Assembly (NCBI RefSeq): GCF_011365745.1
Contig: NZ_JAAOBY010000001.1
Span: 851,607 to 915,606, forward strand
DNA from: Flavobacterium turcicum
GTDB taxonomy: Bacteria; Bacteroidota; Bacteroidia; Flavobacteriales; Flavobacteriaceae
Length of the DNA: 64,000 nt
Direction: 5' to 3'
The notes under the pieces were generated by a model. It saw only the letters and a program-made list of their open reading frames with translations, was not told the DNA's origin and searched no databases. A program made the position numbers and the translations under genes. This document shows, in pieces, positions 52,448 through 62,364 of this stretch; within the stretch, counting starts at the first letter, position 1; every line of letters begins with the position of its first letter.

Positions 52448-53107
52448 TTATAATTCTAATTCGTATTGTTCTGGTAAAAGTCTAAACGACATACGGTGGT
52501 ATTTAGTAACTCCGTATTTACGTATAGCTTCTCGGTGTTCTTTAGTTGGGTAGCCTTTATTTTTTTTCCAGTTATACATTGGGAATTCTTCGTGTATTTG
52601 ATCCATGTACGCATCGCGATAGGTTTTTGCTAGAATAGAGGCAGCTGCAATACTCCTATATATAGTGTCACCTTTGATAATGCTTGTGCTTTTAATATTG
52701 TTCAGGGTTTCTATTTCATGTGTGGTGAATAATCTGCCGACTCTTTGTTTAATACCGCCTTTTGGAATAAAAGGGCTGTTACCATCGACTATTATAGATT
52801 TGGGTTGAACAGTAAGGCCAATAATACATTCTTGCATTGCTCTTATAGATGCGTTTAAAATGTTTAACTCATCTACAGCGGTAGCGTCCAAATGAACTAC
52901 TGAAAAAGCTACTGCTGCGCTTTCTAGAATAGGTTGAAGTTTTAATCTAGTTTTCTCTGATAATTGTTTGCTGTCGTTTAAAAGTTCATGTTTGAAATTT
53001 GGTGGTAAAATAATAGCTGCAGCTGTGACGGGGCCTGCTAAGCAACCGCGGCCTGCCTCATCAGTGCCAGCCTCCAAAACAGCTTCTAAAAAGTAAGATT
53101 TTAACAT
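52448..53107 (-). CDS. rnhB: Ribonuclease HII
   Basis: This enzyme cuts the RNA strand of RNA-DNA hybrids and single ribonucleotides in DNA. The 219 residues show the catalytic DE in [20 protein letters not shown] (Asp16, Glu17), [10 protein letters not shown] with the third Asp, and [20 protein letters not shown] with the last Asp. The end has [20 protein letters not shown], and the trailing [15 protein letters not shown] is typical. It is convergent with lipB (4 nt apart) and divergent from the SusC gene. Confidence 0.97.
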   Translation of the reverse strand: MLKSYFLEAVLEAGTDEAGRGCLAGPVTAAAIILPPNFKHELLNDSKQLSEKTRLKLQPILESAAVAFSVVHLDATAVDELNILNASIRAMQECIIGLTVQPKSIIVDGNSPFIPKGGIKQRVGRLFTTHEIETLNNIKSTSIIKGDTIYRSIAAASILAKTYRDAYMDQIHEEFPMYNWKKNKGYPTKEHREAIRKYGVTKYHRMSFRLLPEQYELEL

Positions 53108-53303
53108 TTTGTATTTTTTGTGTAAAAGTAGATAAATTCTTTAAATTTTGAGTTATATGGAGGCGAAGTGCTGCTATTGTTGTGATGTTAGTTTTTTTTA
53201 TGTAAATCTTTTAAAGATTATATTTTGTTAAAAAAAATCAAATGCTTGCTTATTTAAGATTTATTTGTGATTTTTGCGATATAACTAATTCAATTTATTA
53301 AAT

Positions 53304-56300
53304 ATGAGATCAAAGTACAAATGGATTATGACGCTACTTGTAGCGTTTTCAATGCACTTATCGTTTGCTCAGGAGAAAACGATAACTGGGGTGGTAACAG
53401 ATGTTACCGGTCCTCTTCCTGGAGTTAATGTTGGAGTAAAGGGTTCTAAGACTGGTGTGCAAACAGATTTAGACGGTAAGTATTCTATTAAAGCTAAAAC
53501 GGGCGATGTTTTAGTGTTTTCATTTGTAGGTATGACTGAAACAACTAAAGTAGTAGGTGCTGCTAGTAGTGTTAATGTCTTAATGACGGACAATGCGAAG
53601 GTTTTATCTGAAGTTGTTGTTCAAGGGTATAGAACAGTTACCAAGAAAACTGCCGTTACTGCCGTAGCTACAGTTACGTCTGCATCTATTGAAAATCGTC
53701 CTAATGCGAATGTTATGAATACATTGCAGGGACAGTTAGCAGGTGTAAATATTGCTACAGGTACTGGTCAACCGGGTTCAAAATCGACTGTTATTATTAG
53801 AGGTCTTGGTACATTAAATGGAAATTCAGATCCATTATATGTTATAGATGGTTTTCCATCTAATAGTGATAACTTTAGATCTTTTAATCCAAATGACATA
53901 GAGTCTGTATCGGTTTTAAAAGATGCTGCTGCAATTGCTGAATATGGATCTAGAGGTTCAAATGGTGTGATTGTAGTTAAAACTAAAGGTGGTAAATTTA
54001 CAGACGCTAGAACAACATTTAAATATTCTACAAACTATGGTGTAAGTGAGCTTCAAAAACCTAAATATAGAATAGCCAATGCAAAACAATTACTTCAAAT
54101 TGAGAAGAATAGAGGTATAGGTTATGGATCTACTTTGACAGATGCTCAAATTAGCGCCTATAATATTGATCAAAACTGGGTAGATGTTTTCTTCAGACAG
54201 GGAACCTCTGTTAATCATAACTTAGGTATTGAAAACAATGGTAAAAATCTTAATTCATATACATCTTTGGGGTATTTTGAACAAGAGGGTACATTGAAAA
54301 CAACTAAATTGCAAAGATTTTCATTGAGATCGAATATTAATGGTAAATCAGCCAATGAAAAGTTCAGATTTCAAGTAAATTCAGCCGTAAACCATAGTAA
54401 AAGTAATGAGGCGCTTTCACTTGGAACTGGTGGTGTAAATCAGAATTATGTGTTAGGAGCATATCAAGCTGCACCATATTTAAGTGCAGATAAGTATGTA
54501 AGCTCTGCTCAGACATTTTTAGATTTCTCTGGGGTAGGTAACACATTACCTGGAACTGCAGATTTATCGCTGACTCCTTATTTTTTAATTGACAAATTAA
54601 GAACTTTTGCTACTTCTAATGAGGAGACAAGAGTAGATGTAGCAACTGATTTTTCTTATAAATTAACCAATGATTTGACAGCTAGATCAAGAGTATCAGG
54701 ACAATTGTTGTCCAATAGATTTTTCCAAGCTACATTTCCTCGTTCATTTAATGCACTTCTTTTTAACTCAGCTGGTTCAGCTAGTACTGTTAATAGTACA
54801 CTTAATAATCTTCCGTATGTTGAATTTGATGGTTCAGAATCAATCGGTCAAAGGAGAGAATTCTTCTTTAACAATCTGTATCAATTAGCTTACAACAAGG
54901 TTGTTGGTTCGCATACGCTTAATGTAAGTTTAAACGCTGAGTATAATTATTCTCAACTTAACGTTAATAACTTTACTCAAAATGGTTTGGACATTGCTTT
55001 GTATAAGCCTAATACTGGTGCTGGATACATTGCTGACAATACAACTGGTGCTAATGACTTTTATGTTCCAACTGTTGCTGCGAGTAATTTAAGAAATGAT
55101 TTGATTTCGTATTTCGCATCGGTTGACTATGATTTCAAAGGGAAATACGGTTTATTAGGGTCATTTAGGAGAGATGCTTCAAGTAGATTCTTGAAAGAAG
55201 ATCGTAATGGTGATTTTTATTCTGTAGGAGCAAGATGGAATATAGATGAAGAAGATTTCATGAGCTCGCTAGAATTTGTTGATGTATTAAAACTGAGAGG
55301 ATCTTATGGAACTGTTGGTAATCAGAGAATCATCAATGGTACTGTTTTTGCAGGAATTGTTCCGCCAGCCTATGTTACAACATTTGCAGGAGTTACAGGT
55401 GGTGCAAGTTATGCAGGGCAAGCTACGTTTAATCCTACTTTTGGAGCACCTGGTTTAAAATGGGAAACAACAAAGCAATGGAATATAGGTTTAGATTTTG
55501 AGTTTTTTAAATCGAGAATAAGAGGTTCATTTGATAAATACAACAAAGAAACAGTTGATCAATTTTTTACTGATCCTCAGTCACCTGCATTTGGAGCATC
55601 TGGATTCTTAAGAAATTCTGACGCTACTGTATCCAATGATGGTTATGAATTAGGTATTGCATTTGATGTTATCAGAAATCGTGATATGACTTTTACTTTA
55701 AGAGCTAATGGTTCTTACAATAAAAATACTTTATCAGGCATTACTGCAAATGATGGAAGAATACCTAATGGGAATTTAATTAATAGAAATGGTGGACCTG
55801 CATTTGAATATTATACAATTCCTTACGCTGGTGTAAATCCTGTAAATGGTAATTTGTTATTTGTAAGTAAATCAGGCGGAACTACTGAGAATCCTATAGA
55901 AAGTGATAGAGTTGAAACTGGTAAAAATTATTTACCTGTGTATCAAGGTGGGTTTGGTTTTGACTTCAATTACAAAGGATTCTTTATTGCTTCTACTTTC
56001 ACTTTCGCTGCAGAGGTGTTTAGATTTGATCGTGATGAGGAAATCTATTACCAACAGTCAGGTTATGGTGATTTTAACAAGTCATATGATCTTTTAAATG
56101 CATGGACTCCTAATAATACTACTTCAAATATTCCAAGTTTAACTGCTGGTAATGAAGGACAAGATGATAATTCTGATCGTTTTTTACGTGATGCATCTTA
56201 CATTAGACTTCGTAATGCTCAAATAGGGTATAACGTTCCACAGAAGTTTTTGGATAAAACGTTCTTGACTGGATTGTCTTTTACTCTTCAAGGAGAAAAC

Positions 56301-56414
56301 TTAGTTAACTTCACTAAATGGCAAGGTTTTGATCCAGAGAGTGATAGAGCAGCTGATAGTCGTCAGTATCCAACACCAAAGATTTTTACCTTCGGAGTGG
56401 ATTTAAGATTTTAA
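53304..56414 (+). CDS. SusC/RagA family TonB-linked outer membrane protein
   Basis: This 1036-residue transporter has a signal peptide (WIMTLLVAFSMHLSFAQ) and a CarboxypepD-regulatory-like domain (about 25-100: GVVTDVTGPLPGVNVGVKGS and DLDGKYSIKAKTGDVLVFSF). The TonB box region is LSEVVVQGYRTVTKK. The plug contains the SusC signature IRGLGTLNGNSDPLYVIDGF, then SVSVLKDAAAIAEYGSRGSN, and leads to a long barrel ending FTFGVDLRF. The SusD partner follows 19 nt downstream. Together they import oligomeric nutrients such as glycans or peptides. No hydrolase or regulator gene adjoins, so the substrate is unknown. Confidence 0.95.
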   Translation: MRSKYKWIMTLLVAFSMHLSFAQEKTITGVVTDVTGPLPGVNVGVKGSKTGVQTDLDGKYSIKAKTGDVLVFSFVGMTETTKVVGAASSVNVLMTDNAKVLSEVVVQGYRTVTKKTAVTAVATVTSASIENRPNANVMNTLQGQLAGVNIATGTGQPGSKSTVIIRGLGTLNGNSDPLYVIDGFPSNSDNFRSFNPNDIESVSVLKDAAAIAEYGSRGSNGVIVVKTKGGKFTDARTTFKYSTNYGVSELQKPKYRIANAKQLLQIEKNRGIGYGSTLTDAQISAYNIDQNWVDVFFRQGTSVNHNLGIENNGKNLNSYTSLGYFEQEGTLKTTKLQRFSLRSNINGKSANEKFRFQVNSAVNHSKSNEALSLGTGGVNQNYVLGAYQAAPYLSADKYVSSAQTFLDFSGVGNTLPGTADLSLTPYFLIDKLRTFATSNEETRVDVATDFSYKLTNDLTARSRVSGQLLSNRFFQATFPRSFNALLFNSAGSASTVNSTLNNLPYVEFDGSESIGQRREFFFNNLYQLAYNKVVGSHTLNVSLNAEYNYSQLNVNNFTQNGLDIALYKPNTGAGYIADNTTGANDFYVPTVAASNLRNDLISYFASVDYDFKGKYGLLGSFRRDASSRFLKEDRNGDFYSVGARWNIDEEDFMSSLEFVDVLKLRGSYGTVGNQRIINGTVFAGIVPPAYVTTFAGVTGGASYAGQATFNPTFGAPGLKWETTKQWNIGLDFEFFKSRIRGSFDKYNKETVDQFFTDPQSPAFGASGFLRNSDATVSNDGYELGIAFDVIRNRDMTFTLRANGSYNKNTLSGITANDGRIPNGNLINRNGGPAFEYYTIPYAGVNPVNGNLLFVSKSGGTTENPIESDRVETGKNYLPVYQGGFGFDFNYKGFFIASTFTFAAEVFRFDRDEEIYYQQSGYGDFNKSYDLLNAWTPNNTTSNIPSLTAGNEGQDDNSDRFLRDASYIRLRNAQIGYNVPQKFLDKTFLTGLSFTLQGENLVNFTKWQGFDPESDRAADSRQYPTPKIFTFGVDLRF

Positions 56415-56433
56415 TTTAAAATATATATATATC

Positions 56434-57930
56434 ATGAAATTTAATAATAAATTATTGTTTTTTGCGGTTTTTTTGTCTCTAGCATCATGTGATACTGACT
56501 TATTAGAGCCACAAACACCAGGGGTGCTTACTGAAGAGTTAGCAATAAGGTCTTCTGCTGATTTAACAAGGCTAACAAATAACATATATGTGGCTTTGTA
56601 CGGTAGATCTGACATTGAATTTACTTCTGTTTTTACAGATGAAATTGCTCCCGGAATTACTAATGGTGGTCAAGGTATTAATGATAGTTATGCATTTCTT
56701 CTTACCCCTTCATCTGCATCTGCAAATGGTATTTGGACCACTGCTAATGTTACTTTAGCAAGGGCTAACAAAGTTATTGTAAATGCCGATCGTTTGTTGC
56801 TTGACCCTATAATCAGTGCCAATGCTGCACAAGTTAACGCAATTAGAATTTTGAAAGCAGAGGCTTTAACATTAAGAGCTTATGCACACCTAAGATTAGT
56901 ATCTTACTTTTCACCTAATCCAAAGGATGATGCTGCTTTGGCCGGTGTCCTTGCACTAACTGAATTAGCTTTAGATGCTAATTTTCCTAGAGCTACAAAC
57001 GGAGCAACTTATGCTGCTATTCATACTGACTTAGATAATGCAATTGCTTTATTTGGTACTGCTGGTTTGAATCCTATCAGAGCAAATAGATTTGCTGCGA
57101 GAGCATTGAAAGCTCGTGCTTACGCTCTTAAGGGTGATTATCCTAATGCTTTAACTCAAGCAAATTTAGTTATTACTGCTTCTGGTGCTCCGGCATTATC
57201 TACATTTAGTACTTATCAATCTGTTTTTACTGATGCTTCAGCAGGTGAAACTTTATTGAAGCTTGGAAGAGTAGTTAATCAGTCAGCACAGGCAACTAAT
57301 TTAGGTAATATCTATGCATCAGTAAGTTCAACCATAAACGGTTCTCCATTTTATGAAGTTAATAGAGCTTTGTATAATGCTTTACCTAATGGTGATGTTA
57401 GAAAACTTGTAATCCCTGATGCTACTTCTATTATTGATCCAAATTATTTAACATCGACGAGCTATAAAACTACAGATGTCATTCCAGTTGGTAAACATCC
57501 TGGTACACCTGCAAGAGGTCAATTAAATGCTGATTTCAAATTAATTAGAATGTCTGAAATGCATTTAATTAAAGCAGAAGCTGAGGTAGCTGCAGGACAA
57601 TTGTTGACTGCTGCTAATACATTAAAAGTTTTACTTGATGCACGTTTTGCAACTCCGCAGCCTGCTCCAGTATTTGCCACTGCTCAAGATGCTTGGAGGT
57701 TCATATTGAACCAAAGAAGGATTGAATTTGCTTTTGAAGGATACAGATTTATTGATCTTAAACGTTTAGGTGGTGCTGCTTTTGCTAATGTTAGTATTGA
57801 CAGACATCCGTTAGACTGTACGGCTAGTGTTAATTGCACCTTGCCAGTTACTGATTATAGATTTGCTTTGCCAATTCCAACTGTAGAGACAAATCCTAAT
57901 CCAACGATTACTCAAAACCCTGGATACTAA
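56434..57930 (+). CDS. RagB/SusD family nutrient-binding outer membrane lipoprotein
   Basis: This 498-residue lipoprotein caps the SusC transporter. The signal ends LSLASC (Cys19). The SusD TPR-like helices appear in ILKAEALTLRAYAHLRLVSY and ARALKARAYALKGDYPNALT. The C-terminal signature is RMSEMHLIKAEAEVAAGQLL, then FILNQRRIEFAFEGYRFIDL and KRLGG. The length is normal. It is cotranscribed with SusC and followed by a strong terminator, closing a two-gene unit. Confidence 0.95.
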   Translation: MKFNNKLLFFAVFLSLASCDTDLLEPQTPGVLTEELAIRSSADLTRLTNNIYVALYGRSDIEFTSVFTDEIAPGITNGGQGINDSYAFLLTPSSASANGIWTTANVTLARANKVIVNADRLLLDPIISANAAQVNAIRILKAEALTLRAYAHLRLVSYFSPNPKDDAALAGVLALTELALDANFPRATNGATYAAIHTDLDNAIALFGTAGLNPIRANRFAARALKARAYALKGDYPNALTQANLVITASGAPALSTFSTYQSVFTDASAGETLLKLGRVVNQSAQATNLGNIYASVSSTINGSPFYEVNRALYNALPNGDVRKLVIPDATSIIDPNYLTSTSYKTTDVIPVGKHPGTPARGQLNADFKLIRMSEMHLIKAEAEVAAGQLLTAANTLKVLLDARFATPQPAPVFATAQDAWRFILNQRRIEFAFEGYRFIDLKRLGGAAFANVSIDRHPLDCTASVNCTLPVTDYRFALPIPTVETNPNPTITQNPGY

Positions 57931-57970
57931 TTAGATTTTAAATCTTTTTTGGAGATTTAGTATATTTATT

Positions 57971-58003
57971 AAGACCGCAAGTACATACTTGCGGTCTTTT
58001 TGT
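57971..58003 (+). terminator. Terminator after the SusC/SusD pair
   Basis: AAGACCGCAAGTA pairs with TACTTGCGGTCTT, followed by TTT. Confidence 0.95.
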
Positions 58004-58141
58004 TTTATTTTACTTCGCTAATTTTGAATTTGTAAATGTTTAGTACTGTTTTCAGTAGTAATTTTTAGAGTTTTTTTTTAATTGACTCATCATTTAAAGG
58101 ATTAGATTTATCTTTACACCTTAAATTATGATATTTTGAAT

Positions 58142-60100
58142 ATGAGAATCGTTTTTCTACTTTCCTTTATTTTGTTTTCTGTATTTGTGAATGCGCAGGA
58201 TAAAGAACAAAACGCAAACAAAGACCAATCCCAATCAGGTATGGTAAACGCGCAAAAGAAAAGTGTCGACAAGGTTGCTACTTTAGATTTGTACCGTTTC
58301 ATTAGTTTAGAAAACGACACAACCTATATAGATACGTCGCTTACCATTCAAAAGGAGTACAGTCACAACTATTTGCGAAGAGATATTTTCGGGCTGTTGC
58401 CGTTTTCAAATGATGGGCAAACTTATAATACTTTGCAATTTGGTTTAAATGGGTATTCTCCATTTCCTGAAATGGGATTCAAGGCAAAACATTTTAATTT
58501 TCTTGAGGCTAATCAAATTCGTTACAACTCTGTAGCTACGCCTATAACCGAACTTTATTTTAAAAGCACGGTTGGTCGTGGCCAATCTGTTGATTCGTTC
58601 CTTAGTTTAAATACATCTGAAAATTTGAATTTTAGTATCGCTTATAAAGGTCTTCGTTCAGAGGGTAAATATTTAAACCAACTTTCTAGTACTGGTAATT
58701 TTAGGTTTACAGTTAATTTTAATTCTAAAAACAAAAGGTATTTTGCCAAAGTACATTATACCTATCAAGATATTTTAAATGAGGAAAATGGTGGCATTAC
58801 GACAATAAATGATTTTGAAAGTGAGAATCCAAGTTTTAATAACCGACAGCGTTTTGAAGTTTTTTTAAACGATGCTAAATCTTTTCTAAAAGGAAGAAGG
58901 ATTTTTTTGGATCAAAATTTCAGAATCAATCCTAAACAAGGTAGCAATAACTTATCGGTAACACACCAAATTAATTATGAAAATAAATTTTTTGAATACA
59001 ACCAACTAACAGTACCCTCAAATGTTGGCAGTACAGAGGTGAATCGTTTTGGAGCCTCATTTACCGATTCTGGTATCAATGACCAAACTCGTTACAACCG
59101 AATGTATAATAAAGCAGGTCTTGTTTACGAGAATACTTCTTTGGGTTTGTTTGAATTTTTTATTGATGATTTTCGTTCTAATTATTACTACAACCGTGTT
59201 TTGTTTTTTGATAATCAAGTACCTATTCCAAATGCGTTTAGTCAAAACATTAATTCAGCTGGTGGGCAATACACATATAAAAAAGACAATGTTCAAGGTA
59301 AATTTTTATACTCGCGTAGCATTACTAATCAGTCTTTGTCAAATCTGGATGTACAAGTCGCTTATGACTTGAACGATGATTATCAATTCACTTTTCAGTA
59401 CCAAAATTTAAATAAGTTACCCAATAATAACTACAATTTATACCAAAGTAGTTATATAGAATACAATTGGTCTAATAATTTTAAAAACGAAAAAATCAAT
59501 GTTATCAAAGGAACGGCTACTACTCCTTTCTTGAATGCTGAGCTTAATTTATCGGTTCTCAATGATCATTTATATTTCGCAGATGTAGCAACCGCTGAAC
59601 AAAAAAGCGAGCGTACACAAATAATTGCACCTGCACAGTACAATGGAACAATTAAGTATCTTTCTTTAAAATTAGGTAGAGAATTTCAGTTTGGCAAATT
59701 CGCTCTTGACAACACCGTGGTGTATCAAAAAACAGAACAAAATGATGCTATTTTAAATGTTCCAGAACTAGTGACGCGCAACACCATTTATTACTCTGAT
59801 TACTTGTTCAAAAATGCACTCTTCTTGCAAACAGGTATCTCTTTAAATTATTTTTCTAAATATCTTGCCAATGAGTACAATCCCGTAATTGGTGAGTTCT
59901 TTGTGCAAAATGAGAAAGAAATTGGGAATCATCCTAATTTAGATTTCTTCATCAATGCAAAAATTCAGCGCACGAGAATATATTTCAAAGTAGAGCATTT
60001 CAACTCTCCTTTTACCGGTAATAATTTCTACTCATCTCCAAATAATCCTTCTCGTGATTTCACGATTCGTTTTGGTTTAATTTGGAATTTTTTCAATTAA
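58142..60100 (+). CDS. Putative porin (outer membrane beta-barrel)
   Basis: This 652-residue protein starts at ATG 58142 (a TTG lies two codons upstream). It has a signal peptide (MRIVFLLSFILFSVFVNAQ), a polar linker and a long barrel of alternating aromatic strands, ending DFTIRFGLIWNFFN. N-terminal landmarks are HNYLRRDIFGLLPFSNDGQT and ITELYFKSTVGRGQSVDSF, typical of the Bacteroidota putative porin family. It probably forms a large outer membrane channel of unknown specificity. A TATCTTTA promoter element lies at 58109-58116. Confidence 0.88.
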   Translation: MRIVFLLSFILFSVFVNAQDKEQNANKDQSQSGMVNAQKKSVDKVATLDLYRFISLENDTTYIDTSLTIQKEYSHNYLRRDIFGLLPFSNDGQTYNTLQFGLNGYSPFPEMGFKAKHFNFLEANQIRYNSVATPITELYFKSTVGRGQSVDSFLSLNTSENLNFSIAYKGLRSEGKYLNQLSSTGNFRFTVNFNSKNKRYFAKVHYTYQDILNEENGGITTINDFESENPSFNNRQRFEVFLNDAKSFLKGRRIFLDQNFRINPKQGSNNLSVTHQINYENKFFEYNQLTVPSNVGSTEVNRFGASFTDSGINDQTRYNRMYNKAGLVYENTSLGLFEFFIDDFRSNYYYNRVLFFDNQVPIPNAFSQNINSAGGQYTYKKDNVQGKFLYSRSITNQSLSNLDVQVAYDLNDDYQFTFQYQNLNKLPNNNYNLYQSSYIEYNWSNNFKNEKINVIKGTATTPFLNAELNLSVLNDHLYFADVATAEQKSERTQIIAPAQYNGTIKYLSLKLGREFQFGKFALDNTVVYQKTEQNDAILNVPELVTRNTIYYSDYLFKNALFLQTGISLNYFSKYLANEYNPVIGEFFVQNEKEIGNHPNLDFFINAKIQRTRIYFKVEHFNSPFTGNNFYSSPNNPSRDFTIRFGLIWNFFN

Positions 60101-60111
60101 TCCGTTTGGGC

Positions 60112-60182
60112 GTTTTTACGTGCTATCCGCTCTATCTTTTCTTGCTTTAAGAAAGCAAGCAAAGGATGCCGCTACTATCACG
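60112..60182. repeat. Dispersed repeat fragment with hairpin
   Basis: GCTATCCGCTCTATC is followed by the hairpin CTTGCTTT/AAAGCAAG and AAAGGATGCCGCT. Related fragments lie at 50735, 27820 and 14520. Confidence 0.6.
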
Positions 60183-60224
60183 AACGCAATCTGTCCTGAA
60201 CATATTTATTTTGTAACAAAACAC

Positions 60225-60232
60225 TATCTTTG
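60225..60232 (+). promoter_or_regulatory. Promoter -7 element of the CBS-like gene
   Basis: TATCTTTG matches the consensus exactly, 44 nt before the start codon. Confidence 0.6.
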
Positions 60233-60275
60233 CGATCGTTTTTGTAACAGATCTTAATTTTAAATACACTTTTTT

Positions 60276-61637
60276 ATGCATTACGCAGAAAATATATTAG
60301 GTACTATTGGTAATACTCCACTAGTAAAACTAAATAGAGTTACCGCCGAAGTTGATGCCTTGGTACTAGCAAAAGTAGAAACTTTCAATCCGGGAAATTC
60401 TGTAAAAGACAGAATGGCTATGAAAATGATTGAAGATGCTGAAGCTGATGGTCGTTTGCAACCTGGAGGAACTATTATTGAAGGAACTTCTGGTAACACA
60501 GGTATGGGATTGGCTTTGGTTGCTATCATCAAAGGATATAAGTTAATATGCGTTATTTCAGATAAACAATCCAAAGAAAAAATGGATATTCTTCGTGCCG
60601 TAGGTGCTAAAGTTGTAGTTTGCCCAACTGATGTTGAGCCAACTGATCCACGTTCTTACTATTCTGTTTCCAAACGTTTGGCTGAGGAAACTCCTAATTC
60701 TTGGTACGTCAATCAATACGATAATCCTTCGAATGCAATTGCACATTACGAGCAAACAGGTCCGGAAATTTGGAAACAAACCGATGGTAAAATAACTCAT
60801 TTTGTAGTAGGAGTAGGAACCGGTGGAACCATTTCTGGGACAGCGAAATATTTAAAAGAACAAAATCCAAACATTAAAATTTGGGGAATTGATACTTACG
60901 GTTCTGTTTTTAAGAAATACCACGAAACTGGAATTTTTGATGAAAATGAAATTTATTCATACATCACCGAAGGAATTGGAGAAGATATTTTACCTAAAAA
61001 TGTTGACTTTTCTCTAATCGATGGTTTCACAAAAGTGACTGATAAAGACGCCGCAGTTTACACCAGAAAAATTGCTTTAGAAGAGGGTATATTTGTTGGG
61101 AATTCTGCTGGTGCAGCCATTAAAGGTTTGTTGCAATTGAAAGATCATTTTACACCTGAGGATGTTGTTGTAGTACTTTTTCACGATTCAGGAAGTCGCT
61201 ATGTGGGTAAGATGTTCAATGATGATTGGATGCGTGAAAGAGGTTTTCTTGAAGATGAAATCACAAAAGCAGCTGATGTAATCAAAGATCATATCGATAA
61301 ACCGCTTGTGGTTGTTCGCACCGAGGAGTTGGTTTCGCATGCTATTGAGCGTATGCGTAAATACAAAATATCACAAATCCCAGTAATAGATATTAATGGA
61401 TTTGTTGGTTCAGTTGACGAAAGTGACTTATTTCAAAGCTATGTCGCGAACAAAGACGTTGCCGATAAACCGATTAAAGATGTCATGGGCAAACCATTTC
61501 CAGTTGTAAGCGAGAGCACTCCAATTGATGAAGTGTCTCGTTTGTTTACAAAAGAAAATGCTGCTGTTTTAGTAGAACTTTCTAATGGCAAACACCATAT
61601 TATCACAAAGTACGACATTATTGGGTCGATAAAATAG
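60276..61637 (+). CDS. Cystathionine beta-synthase-like PLP enzyme with CBS domain pair
   Basis: This 453-residue enzyme has a fold-type II PLP domain (1-330): IGNTPLVKLNRV, the PLP lysine in FNPGNSVKDRMAMK (Lys44), substrate loop EGTSGNTGMGLAL, and phosphate loop GVGTGGTISGTAKYL. Two CBS domains occupy about 340-453 (HAIERMRKYKISQIPVIDIN, VVSESTPIDEVSRLFTKEN). This layout is that of cystathionine beta-synthase, which condenses serine and homocysteine, but cysteine synthase activity is possible in bacterial members. The CBS pair probably binds an adenosyl ligand as regulator. A long terminator follows. Confidence 0.9.
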   Translation: MHYAENILGTIGNTPLVKLNRVTAEVDALVLAKVETFNPGNSVKDRMAMKMIEDAEADGRLQPGGTIIEGTSGNTGMGLALVAIIKGYKLICVISDKQSKEKMDILRAVGAKVVVCPTDVEPTDPRSYYSVSKRLAEETPNSWYVNQYDNPSNAIAHYEQTGPEIWKQTDGKITHFVVGVGTGGTISGTAKYLKEQNPNIKIWGIDTYGSVFKKYHETGIFDENEIYSYITEGIGEDILPKNVDFSLIDGFTKVTDKDAAVYTRKIALEEGIFVGNSAGAAIKGLLQLKDHFTPEDVVVVLFHDSGSRYVGKMFNDDWMRERGFLEDEITKAADVIKDHIDKPLVVVRTEELVSHAIERMRKYKISQIPVIDINGFVGSVDESDLFQSYVANKDVADKPIKDVMGKPFPVVSESTPIDEVSRLFTKENAAVLVELSNGKHHIITKYDIIGSIK

Positions 61638-61649
61638 GGTCAGAATTTC

Positions 61650-61709
61650 AACCGCAGTACAGCAAGATCTAGCTATATACGTTTTGATTTGTTGTACTGT
61701 GGTTTTTTT
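61650..61709 (+). terminator. Terminator after the CBS-like gene
   Basis: AACCGCAGTACA pairs with TGTACTGTGGTT (one G:T) across a 31-nt loop, followed by T. Confidence 0.75.
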
Positions 61710-61772
61710 ATGTCCTGCACCCAACCTTATCCCACAGCTTTCAATTCGTTTAATTCTTATCATTCACAATCT

Positions 61773-62267
61773 ATGACATTTACAGCTATTGATTTTGAAA
61801 CTGCAATTTCTTTCCATCCTTGTTCAGTTGGTATTGTTACCGTTCAAGACGGAATAATTGTCGATGAATACGTAAGTTTGATTCAGCCACCTAATAATAG
61901 TTATAGTCCGTACACTATTGCGGTCCATGGCATCACACCAAAAGACACGCGTTTCTCGCCTACTTTTCTGGATGTTTTTCCTGAGATTAAAAAACGCTTG
62001 CAAGGGCAAATTGTAGTAGCGCATAATGAAAGTTTTGATCGGTCTGTACTTCAAAAATCGATGGCGATGTATGAATTACCATATCAAGATTTAGATATAA
62101 AAGACCGTTGGGAGTGTACAGTGAAATTGTACAGAGCAAAAGGTCTAAAGCCTACAACACTTAAAGATTGCTGTAGTGTGATGAATATTATATTGCAGCA
62201 TCATGAGGCTTTATCTGATGCGCGTGCTTGTGCGAAGCTATATGTAGCTCATCTTTTAGGTGCGTAG
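61773..62267 (+). CDS. DEDDh 3'-5' exonuclease (DnaQ-like)
   Basis: This 164-residue enzyme is a lone exonuclease domain. The metal-binding residues are in ExoI TAIDFETA (Asp7, Glu9), ExoII VVAHNESFDRSVLQK (Asp) and ExoIII HEALSDARACAKLY (His and Asp), the DEDDh set. It resembles the stand-alone DNA polymerase III epsilon-like proteins of Bacteroidota. Start ATG 61773 gives the usual beginning directly before ExoI; the open frame to 61689 overlaps the terminator of the preceding gene. Role in proofreading or repair is unassigned. Confidence 0.9.
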   Translation: MTFTAIDFETAISFHPCSVGIVTVQDGIIVDEYVSLIQPPNNSYSPYTIAVHGITPKDTRFSPTFLDVFPEIKKRLQGQIVVAHNESFDRSVLQKSMAMYELPYQDLDIKDRWECTVKLYRAKGLKPTTLKDCCSVMNIILQHHEALSDARACAKLYVAHLLGA

Positions 62268-62364
62268 TTATCTGACTGTGTGGCTTTAACTGTTTTATAA
62301 ATCTTTATTTTCTTATTAAATTATAATCTTTTTTTGTACATTAGGTCTGTTTAAATTTAGATCT

